NCBI GenBank assembly: GCA_948567375.1
Contig: OX419756.1
Location: 34,300,333-34,364,332 of the forward strand
Reading direction: 5' to 3'
From: Lunularia cruciata
Taxonomy: Eukaryota; Streptophyta; Marchantiopsida; Lunulariales; Lunulariaceae
DNA length: 64,000 nucleotides
The position numbers were made by a program, and so were the translations under genes. Below are positions 56,776-64,000 of the stretch, piece by piece. The notes under the pieces are model-generated. The model saw only the letters and a program-made list of their open reading frames with translations. It was not told the origin of the DNA and searched no databases. Every line of letters starts with the position of its first letter. Position 1 is the stretch's first letter.

Positions 56776-57640
56776 TGTCAAATTTTTGACATGTCATATT
56801 TCAACACCCACTTGTCCAAACCTTACCATTTTGGTCTTGTTAGAGGTGCCATTGCCAAGAGTTTTCCATGGCCATTAAGATTACACCATTTTGAGCTTTG
56901 TGCGGAAAGTTTTGAGTGATTGAATTTTATGATAGAGTGGATATTTGAGAGTTTGTTTCTTTATCATTTGGAGTCCAAATAGAGTGATTTTTGTGGCATT
57001 GGATGCGCACTGAACAGCTCTTTGGAGTGGTATTGCTCTACAGTCACAAGTGAAAATCAAGTGAAAATTGTTGCATCAGAATCTGTGACTTACAAGCTCT
57101 CTTTCAAGACCAAGCTCACAGCATATGGAGGTCTGAGCAAGTTGTGGTAACAATCCTCATTGTCACATCTCCCGCATCTTGGTGTTTGGAGTACCAACTT
57201 TGCAGGGCCAGTTCTCTTCACTCATAGACCTAATCCAGGTGATCCTTCTGTCATAAGAACCAAATAGGCATAAGATTCCTATTGAATCCATATTTGCAAA
57301 ATTTTAATATCCAAGGCAGATGATATGACCATTTGTTCACTTTGACACTTCCAAGTACTTGGTGTTAAAATCTGCACATGTGAAGTGGGATTGCTCAGTA
57401 CTTATAGGTCCAAATCAAATGGTTTTTGTGGCAGTAGAACGAGTATTGTCCAAGGTTTCTATTGAGGTCTGATTTGTTGTAATTGGAGGTCATACAATGA
57501 AATGATCTTTGCGTCATTAGAATCAATTCACTCCAACCTTTATATTGAAAACTCATTGACAATGTTTAGAGGACCGATTTGGAACTCTAGGTACCTCAAT
57601 TTTAGCAACCTTTGGTAGCTTTGTGCATTGCAGATTTGGA
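56776..57640 (+). mobile_element. LINE 5' leader fragment, type II, plus strand
   Basis: About five ~180-bp leader monomers match 40040-41200 (for example the CTTGGTGTTTGGAGTACCAA block near 57178). The fragment stops before ORF1 and marks the right edge of the LINE cluster. Confidence 0.78.
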
Positions 57641-58169
57641 AGGTTCAACTAACTCTTTTGCGAGCCGTGAGGTGCTCGTCTGGCCAAGTCCCCCATAATA
57701 TCTATGCAGTCAGACTGCTGGATAGGTCCCTTTGGCAAATATGTCCCCAGTATTTGTTGCTCCTCTAGCCAAGGTGGCGATAATAAGAGTTGCTCAGCTG
57801 CTTTGTCGTGAAGTTCATAGGGATGAGTTGAGGCAACAATAACTGAAGTTCATTCGTCGGTCTTTTTGGCCTGATGGATTTTTAAGCCCGAGTCTTGAAA
57901 GTAGAAGCCCGTAGGGCTTTACTCAAGTAAAAAAAAAAATATAGACCCGAGTCCCAAACAACCTCATTTTGAATTCTAATCGATACGATTATGTTATACC
58001 AAAAAACGAATTGACAGTATTTTCAACGAACTTTTTTGATAGTATTCTGAAAATCTATAGCATTTTGTGTGAAAATATCCTAACGTTCCATAAAATTAGA
58101 GGAGAGCTTCGACCAAAGGCAGATTTGTTCCACCGGACCAATAAACCAGGTGCACACCACAATTCATAT
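57641..58169. other. Intergenic DNA, no gene seen
   Basis: The sequence leaves the LINE repeats at about 57640. It contains an A-run at 57930-57940 and no credible ORF or RNA gene. Confidence 0.4.
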
Positions 58170-59490
58170 TTACTTATTTATTATGCTAACGTGTGACTTT
58201 GGAAGACTACTAAGACCAAGGATGTGAGCTGTGTCTTTGCCACCACTGACATTATGTGATAAAATTTTCAGGACCCAAATGATCACCTGAGGGCTGATGG
58301 GGATGATATGAAGGATGTAGATGGCAGGATAAAAAAGGACGCAAATTACTTTTAAAGTTCGACCCAGTTCATCAGCAAGTTGCCTGTTCACCAATTCACA
58401 GATTTCCTGGAGCAGGGTGGCCTCGGTTTGTAGCGCTATTGAAAGCTCGAACTGCTCAAAAAGCTCCTCAAGCAGTATAGTTTCTGGAACGGTAGAGCTT
58501 ACGGGGAAGGACTTTTCTGCGATGTTGCCTTGTGATGTAGTGAGTTCTCGGCATCGTTTAAAATCAGGATGCTGGAAAAATGCTTCAAACAAATCTGTAG
58601 GCAGTTCCTGGACCATGTCGCGGTGGATGCGATCAAGACACTTCTGCACAAAGTGGAACTCAACCTGATGGCATCAGAACAATCTGATCTATTCAAGTGG
58701 ATGTGCGTCTGAGAGTGAACACACGACAATCTATCTTTGGTTAGTCAACTCTTCGAGTGCTTGAGAGTCCATTAGTTCAAGAATCTCTTCTATTACATTA
58801 GGCTCGAAATGTGGGGGCCTTTTCTGAAACGAGTTAAACGTTGCAAGAAAATCCGTCACCCGAAGCACAAGTTGATCAACTTCCAGAGGAACGTCTGCCA
58901 ACTCCTTCTCATCCACTAGTTGATAAGTTTCACCTATAGGATGTACTACAAACGGAGTCCTTCCGTTCCCACTTTTCTGGAGACGAATACGATCCTACCT
59001 TCAAGTAATGCACCTCTTCAATAGCTTTGCCATCCTCCTCAGAACTTTCCCGACGGAATGATCTAGACTTTGTCATCTCAGTTGAAAATTCTTCCTGACT
59101 TATACGGGCCACCAGCAACTGATTAACGTCATGCTCTTCCTCAAACTCGGAAGTATTCTTGTCGTGCCTTGAAAATAAGCACTGCAGATCTTGAAGATGA
59201 TTCTCAGACGGAATCAAGTGTACTTCCTGGGGTCTTGAAGATTTACTTTATTTAAGACCCCCGTCAATCCAACCTTCCACAGTTTCTGAGAACATCACCT
59301 TTGACTTTGATCGTGAGTGATACTCGATTTTGCTTTGACAGTCTGCAATCATTTCTAAGTCAAGCGGCAGCGGCCAAAGATTGCCCAGGAATTCTAATTC
59401 AGCATCTTGGAAGATATCTGGTACTGCATCAGCTTCGGCAGGCAAACATCCCAAAAAAATTGTCCACTCCCTTTCTTGTCGTGCTTCCAC
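58170..59490 (-). CDS. Multi-exon gene of unknown family (5' end unresolved)
   Basis: My model on the minus strand has all junctions in phase 0: 59490-59299 (upstream limit unknown), a 117-nt intron (59298-59182, GTGATG…CTGCAG), 59181-58999, 58976-58797 (60 codons), an intron with a branch-like TTGACTAAC (58796-58665), 58664-58350 (105 codons), then a possible 63-nt intron and a last exon 58286-58170. The protein is acidic and helical, with fragments such as DIFQDAELEFLGNLWPLPLD, VHPIGETYQLVDEKELADVP, FVQKCLDRIHRDMVQELP and EELFEQFELSIALQTEATLL. No catalytic motif, signal or membrane segment is seen, and I do not recognise the family. The join between 58999 and 58976 needs removal of only 22 nt, too short for a normal plant intron, so the gene may be decayed, wrongly modelled there, or carry an assembly error. 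Confidence 0.5.
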
Positions 59491-60140
59491 TCAGGAACTC
59501 TTGAAGCACAACGTTGCCTCTGTGCACATCATTTAGAATTTGATTATAGCTTCAGTTAGGACATCCAGTGTGACATGCGTATCAAGCTCTCGACGGGGCC
59601 CCATTTATGCTACCAGGTAACGAGAGTGAACTGCCCCAATCCACAGTCCGCGTTGGAGTACTTGAGCATGGTGCTGTTCAAGGTTGAAACTTCTGGGGAC
59701 CTGCTCAAAGACCGTCACCGATCTGGTTCCTGGACCCTGGACCCTAACATATATGAGTTTGCTGAATCACGGCTGTTGTTCCTCGAGAAATTACCAGGAT
59801 TTAGTCCGATCGACTTTCCACTCGCTCAAGCCAACGGATCTTCGAAGTGTCGAAAAAAGCTCGCAACGTAGATCATCCCCTATTCATCAAGCAGACACTG
59901 ATCACAAACTTTCCAAGCTTTTTCTGTCCGCATTTCATCGGGTTCCATGGAGGGTTCCACGGAAAATTTATCAACAGGCTATGAAAGTCGATACCCCTCT
60001 GGTGAGCGTACAGACATGAGACAAGAAGAACCAGAAAACCAACAATAAGCCTCAGGCATATGTTGATGCTACTCGCATTTGCGGCCCTGTTTGTGCCAGT
60101 AACAGTGCGGTTGCCGGTGCCCATCTCAAAAGCAAACTCT
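59491..60140 (-). other. Ambiguous coding-like DNA
   Basis: Minus-strand frames look protein-like near 59560-59470 (DVHRGNVVLQEFLSGS) and 60124-59873 (hydrophobic ICLRLIVGFLVLLVSCLYA). A plus frame over 59575-59871 is also open but starts without context. These may be upstream exons of the 58170-59490 gene. No motif settles it. Confidence 0.25.
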
Positions 60141-60521
60141 TCAATCTTAGAGCTTGGGATGGGTCAACCTCCAGAAGATCGAAAATCTCGGCGATGAACC
60201 ATGACAAGCAGACGAGACCTTCTGACTGCCTGCCTGCCTACATTCCTCGATGACACCAACATACGTCGTTTGGATCCCACATTGAGAGTTTTCTTGCTGA
60301 GGTGGCGATTCAATTTGATAGATGGTGGCGACCAGAAACACAGTCGACGCTTGGAGCAGAGAGGCGTGAGCGAATAGCAGCGCTTGCAATCCCCATTGGT
60401 GATGCTGCTGCTGCCTCCGGGTTACCTCACACACAGAAAGACAGTGGGCAGTGAAATTCCTGAAAGAATGAAACCTCAATAGCTGATGAGATCGTGGAAG
60501 GCCACTACTCAGACGTGGCAA
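60141..60521 (-). other. Coding-like minus frame, possible exon
   Basis: An open minus frame of about 124 codons with protein-like composition in its second half (YQIESPPQQENSQCGIQ, VGVIEECRQAGSQKVSSACH). A GAG|GTAACC donor-like site lies near 60425. No family is recognised. It could belong to the same transcription unit as 58170-59490. Confidence 0.25.
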
Positions 60522-60724
60522 AACAATTCACGACCTACAGGAACCTGGATACAATCTCTGGACAGAAAAGATGATGGGTTGTTCTACTTCTCCACAGCGC
60601 TGGCGGCAAATAGCCTTCATTGCTATGCATCACCTTCACCATATCAAAGTCTTACTGGAGCTGCATATGGTCCGTATGATCATACTGCAGGCGATGGGTG
60701 CAGGATATTGCAGCGGCTGCTTTG

Positions 60725-61051
60725 CTATGAAACCCACTGAGGCTTCTTCCTTCCATCCCGATGAGATTCGCGTCTCCTTTTGATCGTATATCGTGAGAAC
60801 TGAGAATTCTCAATATCTTCCCTGCCCATCATGTTACCAAAGTCGTCTGTACTGCACCACCCGTATGGTTTCACCAAATCTTGAAAGAAGCTGATACGTT
60901 TTCCAGCTTTATGTTCCTGTCCTGACGAAGGCCAGAAGAGACTCGCTGTAAAAGCAGTGAGAGCAAGCACGGCATGGATAAATTTGTGCCAGGATCCCCA
61001 TGCCCATATCACGGGAGCTACACAAAAAACATTCAAGTGAGGATCTGACAT
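60725..61051 (-). CDS. Hypothetical ORF with one hydrophobic segment
   Basis: ATG at 61051 gives a 108-residue frame with a hydrophobic helix (HAVLALTAFTASLFW, about residues 27-41) followed by a basic, Arg/Lys-rich C-terminus (KRRRESHRDGRKK). It may be a small membrane protein, or the first exon of a minus-strand gene. It lies head-to-head with the gene at 61181, about 130 bp away, so a shared bidirectional promoter is possible. Confidence 0.3.
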   Translation of the reverse strand: MSDPHLNVFCVAPVIWAWGSWHKFIHAVLALTAFTASLFWPSSGQEHKAGKRISFFQDLVKPYGWCSTDDFGNMMGREDIENSQFSRYTIKRRRESHRDGRKKPQWVS

Positions 61052-61180
61052 TCAACATTCAAGTGACTGTATTCATCTCCTGCCATTGTGATCTAGCTGC
61101 TGGCAATCTAGGGTAGAATTCCGTGGAAGTGATAAAAGTGAGTGGGTGGGTGCATTCTTCAGGCCAAATACAGGGATCAA

Positions 61181-62116
61181 ATGGCCCCAGTTGGAGGTGG
61201 GAACGGAGGTGGAGGACGTGCGAGGGGTCCTGCAGCTCAATTTCAAGCACACGCAAAAAAGATGGAACCCATATGGGATATCGTCTCGGGTTTAGCGAAA
61301 GCTGTGACAGAGGCTCGTGATCAGATCGCAACGTTGATGCAGAAGCAGCAGCGGATGCTGCAACACGGGGGAGAAAGAGAAAGACTTTATCCTCCCACTG
61401 GTCGAAATTCACCTCGAACTTCCAGCCGGTCCCCATCTCCTGGAAGTCGAACTCCTCGCGGGCCCAACAACCACAACAATCTCACAGTGGCACCAACAAC
61501 CAGAGATCGCTCCCGACATGCGAATCGCAACCTTCACAGGGACCACGCTCATGGGTTTTACGCCTTTGGCAGAAACACAGAGTTCAAGGAGCCTTTGCAT
61601 CATAACGGAGGTGGCAGACGGTATCATTCTCCCAGGTACGCAGATCAGTACCAACAATCCGGAGGGAACAATTCCAAAGGTGGTGGCTATAGTAGCAGTA
61701 GAAGAGATAGTGAGCCGCAACTGGGGCGAGGTGGAATATACGGAATTAAATTGAAGGGATCAGGTAGCAATTGCGCCATAACTATGGTGCCCGGAAGCAA
61801 AAGCTACACATGTAACCAAGAAAAGGGCAAGAAAGGAGTTCATTTGACAGCACAAATGAGAGACTGTCAAATGACGGTAGATGCAGACCGCAGCAAATTC
61901 AATGGGGATAATCATCCTGTGAAGATCCATTTTACGGCGCCCACAAAAATGCGTGCCCCCCTTGACAGTAAAAAAGCCTCACCAGAGGTAAGAAGATACT
62001 GCGTTGGAACCCAGTACGCAGATCTGTTGAAAGAGGAGGCTCACCACTTACGGGAGCAGCGTGTTGCAACCGAGAGCAAGATCAGAAGGGCAAGTTGGAA
62101 CAACTACACGTACTAG
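61181..62116 (+). CDS. Uncharacterised basic Arg/Ser/Gly-rich protein, 311 residues
   Basis: ATG 61181 is the first in-frame ATG; the frame is open upstream only through GTG. There is one exon and the stop is TAG. Order: Gly-rich start (APVGGGNGGGGRARG), a helical heptad segment (IWDIVSGLAKAVTEARDQIA, about 32-60), an RS/SP-rich stretch (RNSPRTSSRSPSPGSRTPRG, about 80-100), an Asn/His/Arg-rich middle, a Gly/Ser stretch, a compact segment with YGIKLKGSGSNCAITMVPGS, and a charged C-terminal helix (YADLLKEEAHHLREQRVATE). RS-type and Arg/Gly-rich regions suggest RNA or nucleic-acid association, but no RRM, knuckle or nuclease motif is seen. It may be lineage-specific or a captured gag-like gene. 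Confidence 0.55.
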   Translation: MAPVGGGNGGGGRARGPAAQFQAHAKKMEPIWDIVSGLAKAVTEARDQIATLMQKQQRMLQHGGERERLYPPTGRNSPRTSSRSPSPGSRTPRGPNNHNNLTVAPTTRDRSRHANRNLHRDHAHGFYAFGRNTEFKEPLHHNGGGRRYHSPRYADQYQQSGGNNSKGGGYSSSRRDSEPQLGRGGIYGIKLKGSGSNCAITMVPGSKSYTCNQEKGKKGVHLTAQMRDCQMTVDADRSKFNGDNHPVKIHFTAPTKMRAPLDSKKASPEVRRYCVGTQYADLLKEEAHHLREQRVATESKIRRASWNNYTY

Positions 62117-64000
62117 TAGTCTTCTGGACTTCTTCGTGCTGATGGCTCCTTCGGGAAGTCGTTTCCGAAGGAGCCTCCATCGTGAACAGGACTCTGACTG
62201 TGTATTGTCTGGTCTACCTGTCAGTGAGGATCATCAAACAATGATGTCTCTCGCGTATGCCCCCGGGTAGGCTAGCCCCTTCCTCAGGGCCCCACTCTGC
62301 AAGGTCATAATACCAACACTCAAGAGCATGCCCTAGTTCCAGTAAATTCTCGAGATTGCCGCCCTTTGCATCAAGGTTCAACGAGCTCAACGAAGCTCAA
62401 GGGAATCAGCTCGAGAGGCACTCTATAACACGGGGTTCGAATCGCTCGGATCTTTGGCAGAGATGAAAGATAGCTGACATTGTTGCCACCACGCACATAG
62501 GTATCAATGCTCTGGAGCAAAATTTTGTGAAAGCCACAAGACACCTTCAATACGCAGCAGTGCTGCAACGAGACTTGATTGATAAAGACACACCCCCGAA
62601 CAGGGGTGTGTTGGGGTCTCCATGACCCATCGGCGAGACCCTAAAAGAACTTCTATCTAAAGTATATGATAGTCACTAGAAGCTCTCTCCGGTTATATAC
62701 CAGTGGTGCCGTGGAGGGAAATACATAAATGTCGTCCTAATCAGCACATCCATGATATATCGTGGCAGTAGAAAATCCAACCAGGACTATCATTATCTGA
62801 CAGGTGCAGTGAAGGATGGAGAACGCCCAAAGATGGAGCTGAAGAGACTCAAGACCGTCTCCCATGGAAATGAACTGCATATCTCTTTCATCCTGAACAC
62901 AATCAATGGACCGCAGAGTTTGGGAGAAGAAAACGTCAGTGAGCATGAAGAGAGGAAAACCACAATCATGGCAGGTTTGCTGTCACAGCAGTGACTCGGA
63001 GCAGAGCAGAAGGAAACTAGCAAAAAGGGACCGAAGCGTAACAAGCAAGCTCATGCTCAAATATATTGATCAGTAGATTACAGCGGGATTAGCCAAATAC
63101 GTTCCAAACTGATCACTAAGGCAGATGAATCTTATAAAAGTAGAATCCACGAGAATGCAATTAAGCTCGAGAGAAGAGACAAAGAGACAAAGAACGTGAA
63201 AGATGGTGAAGGAACAAATGAAAAAGAATCGCAAAGGACTTGGTGTGGTAAAACTCAATAGAGAAGATCACGTAGTACAAATGGAACCCTCAAATTGACA
63301 GGTTTGCAAAGAGTTTGAACATAAAGTGCCCTGACTCACAGATCCCGGTGTTGTAAGGCTTACTCATCTGAATGAACTCAAACAATTTACTTAAAACAAG
63401 GGTACTTTCTATGGAGCTACCGCGGTGCAAAATCCTTCGCCCTACGCTCATATCCGCTCACGATCATGATGGACAACCTCCAGAACAAATACTTGAATGA
63501 TCCAAGCTTCGTGTTTCGAATCTCAATACTATTCTCGAGTTCTCACATCTTCCATCGGCGCTTCGCCATCAGTGGCCATCTTCATCTTTTCCCCCTTGAT
63601 GAAACGTTCGTGGCAGAAAGTTAAGAACCATTGGTGAACAGCAAACTAGAACACAAATATGTGCATGCTGTGGTAGAATGACATCGTTTGCTACAAAAAG
63701 AAGAAAGAAACAGCAAGGGTGACACTCTGAGAAAGACTGCCAGGTCGATGTTATACACGAATCTATATCAAACAACCTCAACCGCAAAGGACACAGAATG
63801 GAGTTTCATGTAGTTACCTTCATGGAGTGGCCAGATGCATCGTGTCTGATTACTTTTTATGAGTTTCCGTCAACATTGTGGTTCGTCGAGTTCTTAACAA
63901 ATATGTCAAGGAACTAGTGACGACAGATAACTCGTAGTGAAGTGATCAGCACCTTGCCATGTGCAACTGTGTCAAAAATCCAGCTGAGATGCAGCACTGG
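62117..64000. other. 3' flank and intergenic DNA, no gene recognised
   Basis: Several ORFs of 60-83 codons occur on both strands without start context, splice sites or motifs. A small perfect hairpin lies at 62588-62611. Near 62432 GGGGTTCGAATCGC resembles a tRNA B box, but no cloverleaf can be drawn around it. Confidence 0.4.
62588..62611. repeat. 9-bp perfect hairpin
   Basis: ACACACCCC (62588-62596) is the exact reverse complement of GGGGTGTGT (62603-62611), with a 6-nt loop. No role is evident. Confidence 0.6.

Noticed and set aside
17448-57640. LTR retrotransposon or host gene family
   Set aside because: No LTRs, protease, integrase or RNase H; the motifs are APE endonuclease and non-LTR RT, and copies end in LINE tails.
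62420-62450. tRNA B box GGTTCGAATC
   Set aside because: No matching A box or cloverleaf within 100 bp.

Overview
This window reads as nuclear DNA of a land plant, most likely a non-seed plant (moss, liverwort, hornwort or lycophyte). The reasons are a plant-type leucine-rich-repeat receptor kinase with a GT-AG intron in its kinase domain, a nuclear THUMP/RlmL-like RNA methylase with two introns and a telo-box in its leader, and a dense LINE cluster. The species cannot be fixed from the sequence alone.

Layout. 1-5.9 kb: LINE fragments on the minus strand, two copies of a dispersed non-coding repeat (a third lies at 16.5 kb), and weak coding-like relics. 5972-10562: an LRR receptor kinase with 38 uninterrupted LRRs, spliced across one 88-nt intron into about 1500 residues. 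10.6-12.5 kb: intergenic. 12602-15126: a three-exon THUMP + UPF0020 methylase of 542 residues, with a telo-box about 60 bp upstream of its ATG. 15.1-16.5 kb: intergenic. 17.4-57.6 kb: about 40 kb made almost entirely of one LINE family in both orientations, nested, truncated and chimeric, with only one ~700-bp island of other DNA. 57.6-64 kb: gene-bearing DNA again, with a multi-exon minus-strand gene of unknown family (58170-59490), further minus-strand coding-like stretches, a single-exon Arg/Ser/Gly-rich protein gene (61181-62116), and a tail in which I see no gene.

The LINE. By comparing copies within the window I reconstruct this order: a 5' leader of degenerate monomers about 180 bp long; ORF1 of about 280 codons (coiled coil, RRM-like core, C-terminal domain, as in vertebrate-type L1 ORF1p); one stop codon; ORF2 in the same frame (APE endonuclease, reverse transcriptase with YADD, C-terminal Cys/His knuckle); a short 3' UTR with a CCTAGGC/GCCTAGG hairpin; and a tandem (TTCATTG)n or (TTTCATTG)n tail in place of poly(A). 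ORF2 has no usable ATG, and all seven copies that keep the ORF1/ORF2 junction have a stop followed by CAA TTC (six TAG, one TAA). That context resembles the known leaky-stop context, so I propose that ORF2 is made by stop-codon readthrough. All ORF2 copies are broken; one ORF1 (31059-31898, minus) is intact.

The leading candidates for something undescribed are the readthrough ORF1-ORF2 organisation, the ~180-bp monomeric 5' leader, and self-targeted accumulation of this LINE into a cluster that resembles the LINE clusters reported at algal centromeres. The two well-supported genes look like ordinary single-copy plant genes and do not appear functionally linked.
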